This document shows, in pieces, positions 1 to 9,611 of a stretch of DNA of 64,000 bases; position 1 is the first letter of the stretch; every line of letters begins with the position of its first letter. The notes below the pieces were generated by a model that was not told the origin of the DNA, made no database searches, and saw nothing but the letters and a program-made list of their open reading frames with translations. The position numbers and the translations under genes are program-made. Source of the stretch: an uncultured Alphaproteobacteria bacterium (GTDB taxonomy: Bacteria; Pseudomonadota; Alphaproteobacteria; UBA11222); contig CAMYID010000003.1 of assembly GCA_947258435.1 (NCBI GenBank), positions 1-64,000 on the forward strand, written 5' to 3'.

Positions 1-839
1 ATCGCGCCGCGACCACTATCGCAGGTGCGGCGCTGGGCGCCATGCGCACGCCGGGCAGCCTGCCCCCGCAGCGATCGCGCGGACATGGCAGCGGCTTTGC
101 AGGCGCGGGCGCATTTGGCGCCGCACAGGCCTTCCAGGCACCGGCCGATCAGGGACTGCCGGGCCTGCAGGAGCCAAGTGCCGCTTTCGCGCGCCCGGCG
201 GAGGAACGGGCCGCGCCGGCGGACCGGGCCGCAGACAACCCCGCATCCCCCGACACAGACTTTCCGCTTGGCGTCGCGCGCGGCCAGTTGCATGAAACCT
301 ATATCGTCAGTCAGACGAGGGACGGCATCGTCATCACCGATCAGCATGCCGCCCATGAACGGCTTGTCTATGAGCGGATGAAGAACCTGCTCGAGGCGGG
401 CGCGGTACCGCGGCAGGCGCTGTTGCTGCCCGAGGTGGTGGAGCTTGATCCCGATGCCATCGCACGGCTGAGCGAGCGCATAACAGAGCTTGCCGAACTT
501 GGGCTTGGACTTGAACCGTTCGGCCCGGGCGCGATTGTCGTGCGCGAGGTGCCGGCACTTCTGGGCACTGTCGATGTGCAGGGGCTGGTGCGCGATCTGG
601 CCGACGATCTGGCCGAATGGGAGTCGAGCCATGCGCTCAGGCAGCGGCTTGAGGAGGTATGTGCGTCCATGGCCTGCCATGGCAGTGTACGCGCGGGGCG
701 GCGGCTGACGGCGGAGGAAATGAATGCCCTCCTGCGGGAGATGGAGGCGACCCCCCATTCGGGACAATGCAATCATGGCCGCCCGACCTATGTCGAGCTG
801 AAACTGGCCGATATTGAGCGGCTGTTCGGCCGCCGCTAA
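1..839 (+). CDS. mutL: DNA mismatch repair protein MutL, C-terminal part (5' end outside window)
   Basis: MutL couples mismatch recognition by MutS to strand incision. Only the end of the linker and the C-terminal dimerization/endonuclease domain are present; the frame is open back to the first base, so the ATP-binding N-terminal half lies upstream. The domain contains [12 protein letters not shown], which fits the DQHA(X)2E(X)4E metal-binding motif of nicking MutL proteins, and ends with the conserved ACHGS and [10 protein letters not shown] segments. The first roughly 80 visible residues are the poorly conserved Pro/Ala-rich linker. The internal ATG at 42 used by the ORF track is not the start. 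The stop overlaps the convergent rsmD stop by 4 bases. Family assignment is near certain; the nicking activity is inferred from the motif. Confidence 0.96.
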   Translation, partial: RAATTIAGAALGAMRTPGSLPPQRSRGHGSGFAGAGAFGAAQAFQAPADQGLPGLQEPSAAFARPAEERAAPADRAADNPASPDTDFPLGVARGQLHETYIVSQTRDGIVITDQHAAHERLVYERMKNLLEAGAVPRQALLLPEVVELDPDAIARLSERITELAELGLGLEPFGPGAIVVREVPALLGTVDVQGLVRDLADDLAEWESSHALRQRLEEVCASMACHGSVRAGRRLTAEEMNALLREMEATPHSGQCNHGRPTYVELKLADIERLFGRR

Positions 840-1399
840 CCGCTGAACAGGAGAAAGCGCAGCCGGGTCTGACCGTAATCGCGCATGTCATTGAGGGTGA
901 ACCCGTCGGGGAGCACAAAAGTCTCATCTGCCGCACATTCAAGGGCGATAACGGCGCCAGGCACAAGCCAGCCGCCCTGCCTTGCCGCGCACAATGCGGG
1001 GGCGGCAAGATCGCGCCCGTAAGGCGGATCCATCACCACAAGATCGAACGGCCCGCCCGCATTGCTTTCAAGTGGGCCGAGTTTCGTTGCATCGCGGCGA
1101 TAGATTTTGGTTCGCCCGGTTTCGTTCAGCGTTTCGATATTCTGCCGGATCGCAGCGCGCGCGGGGGCCGCCATCTCCACAAACAAGGCCCGCGCCGCGC
1201 CACGCGACAGGGCCTCAAGCCCGAGCGCGCCGCTGCCCGCGAACAGATCGAGCACCCGCGCCCCCTGCGGCAGTACAGACGTGCCATGGGCAAGGATATT
1301 GAACAAGGCTTCACGTACCCTGTCGGTTGTCGGGCGGGTTGTGTCGCCCCGGGGGGCGATGAGCGGCCGCCCGCGATGCGTACCCCCGACAATTCTCAC
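836..1399 (-). CDS. rsmD: 16S rRNA (guanine(966)-N(2))-methyltransferase RsmD
   Basis: RsmD uses S-adenosylmethionine to methylate N2 of G966 in 16S rRNA during 30S assembly. The 187-residue product has the usual length. It begins [13 protein letters not shown], shows SAM-binding motif I ([18 protein letters not shown]) near residue 50 and the catalytic N-methyltransferase motif DPPY near residue 125. It lies directly downstream of the pseudouridine synthase with a 4-base ATGA overlap, so the two rRNA-modification genes are probably one transcript. It converges on mutL with a 4-base overlap of stops. The N-terminal sequence is typical of the family, which supports the start at 1399. Confidence 0.95.
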   Translation of the reverse strand: MRIVGGTHRGRPLIAPRGDTTRPTTDRVREALFNILAHGTSVLPQGARVLDLFAGSGALGLEALSRGAARALFVEMAAPARAAIRQNIETLNETGRTKIYRRDATKLGPLESNAGGPFDLVVMDPPYGRDLAAPALCAARQGGWLVPGAVIALECAADETFVLPDGFTLNDMRDYGQTRLRFLLFSG

Positions 1400-2430
1400 A
1401 GGCCACCACCACCTTTACGCGGGCCACGCCGTTGTTTCGGGTGCAGCCGGTTGCCGGGACGGCTTGTGCCACGGGCCGCTTTATCCCCGCCCGCCGCTTT
1501 CTTCACTGCCGGATTTTGGCCTGTCATGTTCTGGCCGGTCGCTTTCGGGGAGACGTTTTTTTTCGACCCGACCGGTTTTTTCGCCCCGGCCCGTTTTTTC
1601 GCCCTGCCCGGTTCCGGTTTGCGGGGTTTGCCGCCCGCGGGCGGCCGCGTCTTGCCCCGACCGATGGCCCAGCCATCGCGCCCGCCCTCACCAAGCTGAT
1701 CGGCCAGGATACGTGGCGGCACCTCGGCCACCGCACCTTCCTCAAGCTGGCCGAGCTGAAACGGCCCGTATGACAACCGGATCAGCCGGTTGACCCGCAA
1801 CCCAAGATGCGCGAGCACACGCCGCACCTCGCGATTCTTGCCCTCCGACAGGGTAACGGTGAGCCACGCATTATCCTTCTGCTGCCGGTCGATGCGCGCC
1901 CGGATCGCGCCATAGCGCACCCCCTCGATCTCGATTCCCGCCGACAAGGCATCGAGCGCCGCCGGATCGGGTTTACCGAACACCCGCGCGCGGTAGCGCC
2001 GCGCAAGCCCGGTGGCGGGCAATTCCAGCCGCCGCGCCAGTGCGCCGTCATTGGTCAGAAGCAACAACCCTTCGGAATTGATATCAAGCCGCCCGACACT
2101 GATGACCCGCGGCATATGCTCGGGCAGTGCATCGAAAACCGTGGGCCGTCCCTGCGGATCGCGGCTTGTCGTCACCTGGCCGCGCGGCTTGTAGTAGCGC
2201 CACAGCCGCGCCGGAGCCGGGGCGGGGATGGGTTTGTCATCGACCGTAATCCGGCTTTTGCCGGTTACATTGACCGCAGGACCAGTCAGTATCTGACCAT
2301 CGAGCCTGACCCGGCCTTCCGCAATCAGCCGCTCCGCCTCGCGCCGCGAGCAGACCCCCGCCCGCGCCAGATGCTTGGCAATCCGTTCCCCCGGCCGGGG
2401 GGAGGCAATATTTCGTTGTTGATCAGACAT
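1396..2430 (-). CDS. RluB/RsuA-family rRNA pseudouridine synthase with basic C-terminal tail
   Basis: Isomerizes uridine to pseudouridine in rRNA; in alphaproteobacteria this member is usually equated with RluB (23S U2605). The start is placed at 2430 (MSDQQRN) because the S4 RNA-binding domain (RIAKHLARAGVCSRREAERLI) begins soon after; the longer reading to 2505 adds residues with no family likeness. The catalytic Asp sits in SVGRLDINSEGLLLLTNDG, followed by ARRLELPATGLARRYRARVFG and SEGKNREVRRVLAHLG. The last ~90 residues form a low-complexity Lys/Arg/Pro/Gly tail, probably disordered and RNA-binding. The gene overlaps rsmD by 4 bases and is divergent from tadA. The exact target base cannot be told from sequence. 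Confidence 0.9.
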   Translation of the reverse strand: MSDQQRNIASPRPGERIAKHLARAGVCSRREAERLIAEGRVRLDGQILTGPAVNVTGKSRITVDDKPIPAPAPARLWRYYKPRGQVTTSRDPQGRPTVFDALPEHMPRVISVGRLDINSEGLLLLTNDGALARRLELPATGLARRYRARVFGKPDPAALDALSAGIEIEGVRYGAIRARIDRQQKDNAWLTVTLSEGKNREVRRVLAHLGLRVNRLIRLSYGPFQLGQLEEGAVAEVPPRILADQLGEGGRDGWAIGRGKTRPPAGGKPRKPEPGRAKKRAGAKKPVGSKKNVSPKATGQNMTGQNPAVKKAAGGDKAARGTSRPGNRLHPKQRRGPRKGGGGL

Positions 2431-2503
2431 AGCTGCTATGTAGCAACCTGCCTGCGATTTGACGAGCCTTGACGACATAGTAACAGCAGCGCATCTTCCC
2501 TCC

Positions 2504-2971
2504 ATGCCAGTTTCGGACAGCTATATCAGCCGGTTCATGGCCCCTGCCCTGGAGCAGGCGGAGGCCGCAGCACAGCTGGGCGAGGTACCGGTCGGGGCAG
2601 TGCTGGTCGATCCCAGATCGGGCGAGATTGTCGCGGCGGCGCATAACCGGGACCGGGCGCTGTGTGATCCGACCGCCCATGCGGAGATGCTTGTGATCCG
2701 GGCGGCCAGCACGGCGCGGCAAAGCCAGCGGCTTGGCGGGCTTGATCTTTTCGTGACGCTGGAGCCCTGTGCGATGTGCGCGGCGGCGATTTCGTTTGCG
2801 CGTATCCGCAGGCTTTATTACGGCGCGACCGACCTGAAGGGCGGCGCGGTGGATAGCGGGGGACGCTTTTTCGGTCAGCCCAGCTGCCACCATGCCCCGG
2901 AAGTCTATGGCGGTATCGCAGATGTCGCCTCCACCCGGCTTTTGCGTGATTTCTTCGCGGCAAGGCGCTAG
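2504..2971 (+). CDS. tadA: tRNA-specific adenosine deaminase TadA
   Basis: Deaminates A34 of tRNA-Arg(ACG) to inosine so that CGU, CGC and CGA codons can be read. The 155-residue protein carries the zinc-binding/catalytic signature of cytidine/deoxycytidylate deaminases: HAEM (Zn ligand His plus proton-shuttling Glu) and PCAMCAAA with both Cys ligands, and the start-of-domain segment GEVPVGAVLVD. The ATG at 2504 is preferred over the TTG at 2459, which lies in the presumed promoter region shared with the divergent pseudouridine synthase; ATG 2537 is also possible. Guanine deaminase-like relatives exist, but the length and the rRNA/tRNA-modification neighbours fit TadA. Confidence 0.88.
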   Translation: MPVSDSYISRFMAPALEQAEAAAQLGEVPVGAVLVDPRSGEIVAAAHNRDRALCDPTAHAEMLVIRAASTARQSQRLGGLDLFVTLEPCAMCAAAISFARIRRLYYGATDLKGGAVDSGGRFFGQPSCHHAPEVYGGIADVASTRLLRDFFAARR

Positions 2972-3076
2972 AGTTCGCTCATTGCAATTTCACGATAATG
3001 ATGCGGATGCCGGTCATGCCCTTATCCGCATCGCGGCGGCGGACATTCGCGCACCGCACAGCAGGGAGGCAGCACC

Positions 3077-4315
3077 GTGGATTTCGAACATAATGAACGT
3101 ACAAAGGAACTGATCGCGCGGGTCGAAAAGTTCATGGATGATTACATCTATCCGAACGAGAAAACCTTCGCCGAGCAGCAGGCCGCATTCGGCACAGATC
3201 GCTGGCAGGTGCCCGCGATCCTTGACGAGCTGAAGGCCAAGGCCCGCGAACAGGGGCTGTGGAATATGTTCCTGCCCGACAGCGAGCTTGGTTTCGGGCT
3301 GTCCAATCTGGAATATGCGCCGCTATGCGAGATCATGGGACGGGTCAGCTTTGCCTCGGAAGTATTCAACTGCTCCGCCCCCGATACCGGCAATATGGAA
3401 GTGCTTGAGCGTTATGGCGCGGACTGGATGAAGGAAAAATATCTCAAGCCGCTGCTGGCGGGTGAGATCCGCTCGGTCTTCTGCATGACAGAACCCGCCG
3501 TCGCCTCGTCGGATGCGACCAATATTCAGACGGAAATCCGTCGCGAAGGCGATGAATATGTCATCAACGGCACGAAATGGTGGTCATCCGGCGCGCTCGA
3601 TCCGCGCTGCAAACTGCTCATCGTGATGGGCAAGACAAATCCGGACTCAAACCGCCATACCCAGCAGTCGCAGGTCATCGTCGAACCCGACATGCCCGGC
3701 GTCACCATCAAGCGCAACCTGCCGGTCTTCGGATTTGACGATGCGCCGCACGGCCACGCGGAAATCGAATTCAAGGATGTGCGCGTGCCGGTCGAACATG
3801 TGATTCTGGGCGAAGGCCGCGGTTTCGAGATTGCGCAGGGCCGGCTTGGCCCGGGCCGTATCCACCATTGCATGCGCACCATCGGGGTGGCCGAGCGCGC
3901 CCTTGAGAAAATGTGCGAACGGCTGCTGACGCGTGAGGCGTTCGGCAAGAAAATCTCGGAACATTCCGTATGGGAACAACGGGTCGCCGAAGCGCGCACC
4001 AATATCGAGATGTGCCGCCTGCTGGTGCTCAAGGCCGCCGATATGATGGACAAGGTCGGCAACAAGATCGCCCGGACCGAGATTGCCATGATCAAGGTTG
4101 CCGCGCCACGCATGGCGCTGAAGATCATCGACGATGCGATCCAGGCCTTTGGTGCCTGCGGCGTGACGACCGATTCGGGGCTGGCGCGCTCTTACGCCAG
4201 CATGCGCACCCTGCGTCTTGCCGACGGGCCGGACGAGGTGCATAACCGCACCATTGCACGGCTTGAATATGGCAAGACCGGCGCGCGCATGCATGCGCGC
4301 GAAGCTGCGCAATAG
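3077..4315 (+). CDS. Acyl-CoA dehydrogenase family protein
   Basis: FAD-dependent alpha,beta-dehydrogenation of an acyl-CoA, the first step of beta-oxidation or a branched-chain/aromatic analogue. The 412-residue protein has the three-part family layout: helical N-terminus ([19 protein letters not shown]), middle beta-domain with [15 protein letters not shown] and GTKWWSSGA, and a C-terminal helical domain with [32 protein letters not shown] and [22 protein letters not shown]. It resembles the ACAD10/11-type subgroup more than short-chain enzymes. The GTG at 3077 is preceded by AGGGAGG at good spacing. It stands alone between tadA and modC. The substrate cannot be assigned from sequence. Confidence 0.93.
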   Translation: MDFEHNERTKELIARVEKFMDDYIYPNEKTFAEQQAAFGTDRWQVPAILDELKAKAREQGLWNMFLPDSELGFGLSNLEYAPLCEIMGRVSFASEVFNCSAPDTGNMEVLERYGADWMKEKYLKPLLAGEIRSVFCMTEPAVASSDATNIQTEIRREGDEYVINGTKWWSSGALDPRCKLLIVMGKTNPDSNRHTQQSQVIVEPDMPGVTIKRNLPVFGFDDAPHGHAEIEFKDVRVPVEHVILGEGRGFEIAQGRLGPGRIHHCMRTIGVAERALEKMCERLLTREAFGKKISEHSVWEQRVAEARTNIEMCRLLVLKAADMMDKVGNKIARTEIAMIKVAAPRMALKIIDDAIQAFGACGVTTDSGLARSYASMRTLRLADGPDEVHNRTIARLEYGKTGARMHAREAAQ

Positions 4316-4433
4316 GCGCAGCACCCGCCGCATATCTGCCCGCGCGTCGCCGATCATGTGGCGCGCGGTTTAACCCCTGTCCGGCGGGAGCGCCCGACCC
4401 GGCGGAGCTTCCGCGCATCCGGCCGAAACGGTA

Positions 4434-5564
4434 ATGCGAATGCTGAACGTTGATGTCGCCCACAAGATGGAGGCATTCAGCCTCGATGCCCGCTTCACCT
4501 GCAAGAGCGGCGAGGTGACCGCCCTGTTCGGCCCCTCAGGCGCGGGCAAGACCAGCCTGATCAATATGATCGCCGGGCTGATCCGCCCGCAGCGCGGCCA
4601 TATTACCATCGATGGCGATGTGCTGTGCGATACCGAACAGAATATCCACCTGCCGCCCCATCGCCGGCAGGCGGGCTATGTATTTCAGGAAAGCCGGCTG
4701 TTTCCCCACTATACGGTGGCGGGCAATCTGAGCTACGGGCACAGCCGCAAAGGGGATGCGCCGCCGCTTGCCGGCTTTGACGATGTCGTCTCGGTGCTTA
4801 ATCTGGGGGGGCTGCTCAAGCGCCGGCCCGCGACCCTGTCGGGCGGGGAGCGGCAGCGGGTCGCGATCGGACGCGCGCTTTTGTCCAATCCGCGTTTTCT
4901 GCTCATGGACGAACCGCTTGCCTCGCTCGATCTGGCGCGCAAGGCGGAGATCATGCCGCTGATCGAACAGATCCGCAGCCTGTGCCGCATCCCGATCCTT
5001 TATGTCAGCCATGCGGTGGACGAGATTTTGCGGCTTGCCGACCGGATGGTGCTGGTCGAACAGGGGCTTGTCAGCGCGACCGGCACGGTTGAGGAGGTTT
5101 TCAGCCGCCTCGATCTGCGCCAGACGGTCGGGCAGGAAGATGCCGGGGCGGTGCTGCGCGTCCGGGTGGCCGCCCATGACGCCGCTTTCGCCCTGACCGA
5201 ACTCGGCTTTGCGGGGGGGCGGCTGTTCGTGCCGCAAATCGACGCGCCCCCGGGCAGCGAATTACGGGTGCGGATACTGGCCCGCGACGTCGCCCTGTCA
5301 CTCAGCGCGCCCGACGATGCAAGCATGCTGAATATCCTGCCCGCCACGATCACCCAGATCAGCGCCCCGCACGGCCCCTATGTGGAAATCGGGCTGGATG
5401 CGGGGGCACCGCTGATTGCGCGGCTGACGCGCAAGTCGCAGACCCGGCTTGGACTTGTACCGGGCAAACAGGTCTTTGCGCTGATCAAGGCGGTGTCGAT
5501 CAGCCGGCAGAATCTCGGCGGCCGGCTCACCGGAACCCGACAAGCAAGGCCAAACCGTACATGA
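4434..5564 (+). CDS. modC: Molybdate-type ABC transporter ATP-binding protein (ModC)
   Basis: ATP-hydrolysing subunit that would power molybdate import through a ModB channel. The 376-residue protein has the ModC layout: ABC domain with Walker A GPSGAGKT, signature LSGGERQRVAIGRALL and Walker B FLLMDEPLASLD in the first ~210 residues, then a C-terminal Mop/TOBE oxyanion-binding domain (MLNILPATITQISAPHGPYVEIGLD ... RLTRKSQTRLGLVPGKQVFALIKAVS). No modA or modB is in the window. The neighbours are an acyl-CoA dehydrogenase and a thioesterase 25 bases downstream, so the partner genes must lie elsewhere. A molybdenum hydroxylase (CoxL-type, 60-62 kb) provides one possible need for molybdate. The TOBE domain argues against sulfate or iron, though specificity is inferred. 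Confidence 0.88.
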   Translation: MRMLNVDVAHKMEAFSLDARFTCKSGEVTALFGPSGAGKTSLINMIAGLIRPQRGHITIDGDVLCDTEQNIHLPPHRRQAGYVFQESRLFPHYTVAGNLSYGHSRKGDAPPLAGFDDVVSVLNLGGLLKRRPATLSGGERQRVAIGRALLSNPRFLLMDEPLASLDLARKAEIMPLIEQIRSLCRIPILYVSHAVDEILRLADRMVLVEQGLVSATGTVEEVFSRLDLRQTVGQEDAGAVLRVRVAAHDAAFALTELGFAGGRLFVPQIDAPPGSELRVRILARDVALSLSAPDDASMLNILPATITQISAPHGPYVEIGLDAGAPLIARLTRKSQTRLGLVPGKQVFALIKAVSISRQNLGGRLTGTRQARPNRT

Positions 5565-5589
5565 GCAAGGACAGCTAACAGGAAACGCT

Positions 5590-6063
5590 ATGCAGCAGGA
5601 CGTCCCGACCCGCCAATCGATGGTGAAGTTCGACGATTATGAGGGCCCCGACAACCCGCCCGAGGGCTGGCGGCTGTATCGCTCCTCAAGCCCGTTCACC
5701 CAGCAGGTGGGGCGCATGTATCAGCATTGGGACAAGGAAGCGAAAATCTTCCGGCGCGGCTTCCGTATCCGCAAGGCCCATTGCAATACCCGCGGCAAGG
5801 TGCATGGCGGCATGCTGATGACCTTCATCGACAGCGTGATGGGCATGACCCTGTGGCTGTCGGAGGAACGCCAGGGCGTCACCGCCCAGATGAATACCGA
5901 ATTTCTGTCGAATGCGGATCCGGGCGACTGGATCGAGGCGGAAGCGCAGGTGGATCGCTGTACCAGGACCGTGGCCTTCCTCAAGATCCGCGTCCGGGCG
6001 GGGGACAGGCTGGTGCTCACCGCATCGGGTATTTTTTCCCTGCGCGAGCGTAAAGAGAAATAG
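5590..6063 (+). CDS. PaaI family (hotdog-fold) thioesterase
   Basis: Predicted acyl-CoA thioesterase of the PaaI/4HBT hotdog fold; it hydrolyses a CoA thioester to free acid and CoA. The 157-residue product has the family core KVHGGMLMTFIDSVMGMTLW, where the HGGM segment and following Asp form the active-site helix, then VTAQMNTEFLSNADPGDWIEAEAQV and VAFLKIRVRAGDRLVLTASGIF. It starts with ATG after AGGAAA, 25 bases downstream of modC, so it may be cotranscribed, although the functions are unrelated. The substrate is unknown; such enzymes often remove dead-end CoA esters. Confidence 0.88.
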   Translation: MQQDVPTRQSMVKFDDYEGPDNPPEGWRLYRSSSPFTQQVGRMYQHWDKEAKIFRRGFRIRKAHCNTRGKVHGGMLMTFIDSVMGMTLWLSEERQGVTAQMNTEFLSNADPGDWIEAEAQVDRCTRTVAFLKIRVRAGDRLVLTASGIFSLRERKEK

Positions 6064-6069
6064 CCCCGG

Positions 6070-6675
6070 TCAGGGCAGGAAGCTGCGTTCCCTGGTCTGA
6101 CCGAAATAGTCCATGGCGATTTCGGTCATCCGTACCAGAGTGCGTGCGGGATCCTGCGCCCCGCGCGGCGCATTGATATTCGCGGTCCAGATCGGCGGTT
6201 CGCCCTTGCGGAACAGGACCAGCCGCAGCCCCAGCCGCGGCAGCGCCTGCTTGCCCTGTTTGGAACGCAGCAGCACATCGACCTCGACTTCCGACCGGCT
6301 GGCGGACCCGCCGCGGCCCGAGACCACCACATCACGCCCCTGTCGACCGCCCAGCCCATCGGGCGAATCATTAATATGGAAGCGCAGGAACAAATTGCTG
6401 TCACCGCTCACCACATATCCCTGCGCGCCGAGGCTGCGGACAAGCACTGCCGCCACCTTGTCGGCGCGTTCCCCGATATCGGTCGCCTCGACCTTGATCG
6501 CCGCACCAGGCTGCACGGTGGCATTGGCCCAGGCCTGCAACTGCCATTGTGCGTTGTCTTTCTCGGTATCCTGCGCCGCCGCCAGCGCCGGCCAGAGCAA
6601 TAACAGGATCGCAGCGCATACTGCCCGCCCGCCCCTCAGCCCCCGGACGCCCGTCGATCCCGGTCTGGCATGCAT
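6070..6675 (-). CDS. Exported hypothetical protein
   Basis: Family not recognised. The start at 6675 (MHARPGSTG) gives a 201-residue protein with a classical signal peptide: basic n-region, hydrophobic core AVCAAILLLLWPALAAA and a likely cleavage after AAA-QD. The mature part is small and mixed alpha/beta in appearance, with VKVEATDIGERADKVAAVLVRSLGAQGYVVSGDSNLFLRFHIND. That looks like a secreted domain with a conserved secondary-structure pattern rather than an enzyme. A Gly/Arg-rich stretch (GGRQGRDVVVSGRGGSASR) sits mid-protein. It converges on the PaaI thioesterase and follows the ligase-acyltransferase gene on the same strand. The longer ORF to 6762 would bury the signal peptide and is not favoured. 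Confidence 0.6.
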   Translation of the reverse strand: MHARPGSTGVRGLRGGRAVCAAILLLLWPALAAAQDTEKDNAQWQLQAWANATVQPGAAIKVEATDIGERADKVAAVLVRSLGAQGYVVSGDSNLFLRFHINDSPDGLGGRQGRDVVVSGRGGSASRSEVEVDVLLRSKQGKQALPRLGLRLVLFRKGEPPIWTANINAPRGAQDPARTLVRMTEIAMDYFGQTRERSFLP

Positions 6676-6768
6676 GTCCCTCAACCTCTTCAAGAATTGA
6701 ACCGATTCCCAGCTTAGCGCCGTTACGCCGGAACAGCAAAGCCCGGCGACACACTCGCCCACCCTGTC

Positions 6769-9444
6769 CTAACCTGTCGACGACGGGTTCAGTTCCGCCA
6801 CCGCACGGCGCAACCCGTCGGCGATCCGGGCGGCCTCGCTCTCGCCCTCGCCCGCAGCGGCAAGTTCGGCGGCCCGGCGCGGTGCGCCGACATGCACGCC
6901 GAGCGGAACAAGACGCGGCCAAAAACGCCCTGGCGGCAGGGCGGCGAAGCTGCCTGCGATCCAGACCGGCACAACCGGCACATCATGCTGCGACAACAGC
7001 GCGCCGATTCCGGGCTGGAACCGCCCAAGCGCCCCGCTTTGCGAACGCCGCCCCTCGGGAAACCAGACGATATGCCGCCGCGCCTCAAGCAGCACACCGG
7101 CCTGCCGCACCGCCTGCGCGGCCCCTCTGTCGGGATCGACCGGTGCGACCTGCGCAAGCCGGGCAAGCAATCGGCGCACGGGTCCGGCGAACATGAACCC
7201 CGCCCAGGCCAGCCAGCAGGTTTGCCGCAACCGCTGCCAGCCAAGTGCCGCCGCAAGCACCATCGGATCAAGATAACTCATATGGTTGGCGGCATAGATA
7301 ACCGGGCCGGCACGCGGCAAATGCGCCACCCCATGCACCTTCAGGCGAAAGCAAAGCCGCATCAACAGCATATCGAGGAGATAGAGAAACCAGGCAGCCG
7401 CCCGTCCCAATATACCAGGAGGGTCGGGGGGGCCGGGGGGTACGGTCGGTGAAGGGGCGTCCGGGAGATCTTCTTCCGCCGGTTCCGCCCGCGCCGCAGC
7501 GTTGACCGCGCGCAGCAGATCACGCAGGCTCACCACCGCGGCAATGTCGGCTTCGTTGAGCCGGATATGGCAGCGTTCCTCGATTTCCATGGTCAGGCCG
7601 CTCCAGCCGAGCGAATCGAGATCGAGATCGAATTGCGGGCTCATATCAGGGTGCAGCGGCCGATCCCGGTAACGCGCCTCAAGCAGCTCCCAGACCGCGG
7701 CTGCCGGTCCGCTGGCAAGCAACGCCCGATCCGCCGCGTCAAGTGGCGCGCGCGCCGCGGCCTCCGCCTGCCCGCCCTTTTCCGCTTCATGCCCGCCCTT
7801 TTCAGCTTGGTGATAGAGGGCGGGCAAGAGATGGCGCTTCAGTTTGCCCAGACGGGTCCGCGGCAAATCCAGCCGCACCAACCGGAAATCCCGCAATCGA
7901 CGATAGGGCGGCAGAGCGTGACCGGCATCCGCCACCGCGTCGCGCAACAATGTGCGCGCCTGCAAGGTACCCCGCGCACGCAGCGCACGGTCGTCGGGAA
8001 CGACAAGACCGCACAGCGCCCCCTCCTGTTCGAAAACCGCCACGTCGGCGATCAGGGGATGGGCGCGATAGGCATCCTCAAGCGCTTCGGGCGCGATGTT
8101 CTTGCCATCGGACAGGACGATCATCTCCTTTATCCGCCCGACAAGATGCAGATAGCCGCCGCGGTCAATGAAACCGCGATCGCCGGTTCGGAACCAGCCA
8201 TCTTCAGTGAAAGCGGCGCGGGTCTCCTCGGCCAGGTTGCGATAGCCTGAAAAGACGCTGGGGCCGCGCGCCTGAACCTCGCCATGGCCTGCCGCATCGG
8301 CATCCGCAATCCTGAGCCTTACGCCGGCCAGCGGCAGACCGGCACTGTCGAGATTGACGGAGCCCGGGCGGTTGAAGGTCAGGATCGGCGCAGTCTCGGT
8401 CAGTCCATAGCCGCTCAGGAGCTCCCAACCCAGCCCGACAAGCCGATCGGCGACATCCCGGTCAAGATGCGCGCCGCCGCAGGCCAAGCGCACAAGTTCG
8501 GGCGCGAAACGGCGATGCAGGGGTGCAAATAAATGCCGACCGATGCGCATACCCGTCAGTCGGAAAACCCAGACCGACAGCGCGAGCAGCAAGGCGAAGG
8601 AGCGGCGGGCAACCAAACCGCCAGCGCCAAACCGGCCCGCAATCCCCTCAAGCAGCGCATTGTAAAGGCCGGGCACGCCGATCAGCACGGTGACATGCGC
8701 CCGCCGCAACGCCTGCGCAAGCGCCGGTCCGCCGACGCCGGCGGGGAAGACCAGTGTTGCGCCCGCCGACAGGCTGCCAAGCAGCCCGACGGTAAACGGA
8801 TAGGCATGATGCACAGGCAACGGCACAAGCGCCACTGCCGCCGCCGACAAAAGCCCCGCCTCGCCCAAGCCGTTAATATTGGCGATAAAATTGCGGTGCG
8901 TCAGGGGCACCGCCTTGGGTGTTCCTGTTGTCCCCGACGTATAAAGCCAGGCGGCCACCGCATCGGGATCGGGGTGCGGGGGATCAAGCGGCTGTTCCGC
9001 GCACCAGTCCTGCCAACCCGCAACACCCGCACGCGCACCGCTCAACAGACAACAAGCAATCTCGCCGGGCATCGCCCCGATCCAGCCCAGATGCCGGTCA
9101 GCAATCAGGGCATGACACGCGCCGCTATCGGCGGCCAGCCGGCGCAGCTCATCGGCGGGCGCCCCGTCATCGAGCGGCACCGCCACACCCCCCGCGCACT
9201 GCACCGCGAAATAACCGATAACCCATTGCGGTATGTTGGGGGCAACGATCAGCACCGGTGTACCGGATCCGACCCCGCGCGCGACAAGCCCGCGCGCCAG
9301 CCGCCCGATATCGCCTGCCAGCTCAGCATAACTCACCCGGTTGCAGGCATCTTCCGGGCCAAATGCAATCAATGCGGATCTGTCGCCGCGCGCCGCGAAG
9401 GATGCAACCAGATCCGGCAGACTGGTATAATCTTCCCCTGTCAC
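6769..9444 (-). CDS. AMP-dependent acyl ligase - acyl carrier - PlsC acyltransferase fusion
   Basis: A three-part lipid enzyme of 891 residues. Part one (about residues 1-540) is an acyl-adenylate-forming ligase with WLYTSGTTGTPKAVPLTH, LLSGYGLTETAP and TGDRGFIDRGGYLHLVGRIKEMIVLSDGKNI. Part two (about 580-665) is a carrier-like domain with FDLDLDSLGWSGLTMEIEE, whose DSL serine would carry phosphopantetheine. Part three (about 690-885) is a PlsC-type acyltransferase with NHMSYLDP (H-X4-D) and FPEGRRSQSG, preceded by a hydrophobic segment. It would activate a fatty acid, hold it on the carrier and pass it to a lysophospholipid or similar acceptor at the membrane. The GTG at 9444 is chosen because GGAGG lies 6 bases upstream; the GTG at 9462 has no ribosome site. 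An EAEKGG repeat lies in the linker before the carrier. Confidence 0.85.
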   Translation of the reverse strand: MTGEDYTSLPDLVASFAARGDRSALIAFGPEDACNRVSYAELAGDIGRLARGLVARGVGSGTPVLIVAPNIPQWVIGYFAVQCAGGVAVPLDDGAPADELRRLAADSGACHALIADRHLGWIGAMPGEIACCLLSGARAGVAGWQDWCAEQPLDPPHPDPDAVAAWLYTSGTTGTPKAVPLTHRNFIANINGLGEAGLLSAAAVALVPLPVHHAYPFTVGLLGSLSAGATLVFPAGVGGPALAQALRRAHVTVLIGVPGLYNALLEGIAGRFGAGGLVARRSFALLLALSVWVFRLTGMRIGRHLFAPLHRRFAPELVRLACGGAHLDRDVADRLVGLGWELLSGYGLTETAPILTFNRPGSVNLDSAGLPLAGVRLRIADADAAGHGEVQARGPSVFSGYRNLAEETRAAFTEDGWFRTGDRGFIDRGGYLHLVGRIKEMIVLSDGKNIAPEALEDAYRAHPLIADVAVFEQEGALCGLVVPDDRALRARGTLQARTLLRDAVADAGHALPPYRRLRDFRLVRLDLPRTRLGKLKRHLLPALYHQAEKGGHEAEKGGQAEAAARAPLDAADRALLASGPAAAVWELLEARYRDRPLHPDMSPQFDLDLDSLGWSGLTMEIEERCHIRLNEADIAAVVSLRDLLRAVNAAARAEPAEEDLPDAPSPTVPPGPPDPPGILGRAAAWFLYLLDMLLMRLCFRLKVHGVAHLPRAGPVIYAANHMSYLDPMVLAAALGWQRLRQTCWLAWAGFMFAGPVRRLLARLAQVAPVDPDRGAAQAVRQAGVLLEARRHIVWFPEGRRSQSGALGRFQPGIGALLSQHDVPVVPVWIAGSFAALPPGRFWPRLVPLGVHVGAPRRAAELAAAGEGESEAARIADGLRRAVAELNPSSTG

Positions 9445-9611
9445 TGGCCACCTCCCTGTCACTGATCACTCCGGGGCCATTACGCGATTGATCGCCCAGT
9501 CTGGGGCAAAGCCGGCGCACAGACAACCGATGCGCGGCCTGCCGATTCACGGGGCGGGCTGGGGCAGTCTGCGAGGCAGGCAGGGGGGGGCAGGCAGTGG
9601 ACGGGCGGCGG

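Noticed and set aside
8533-9465. 310-residue plus-strand ORF inside the ligase-acyltransferase gene
   Set aside because: Antisense shadow of a strongly supported gene; composition is that expected from GC-rich antisense frames.
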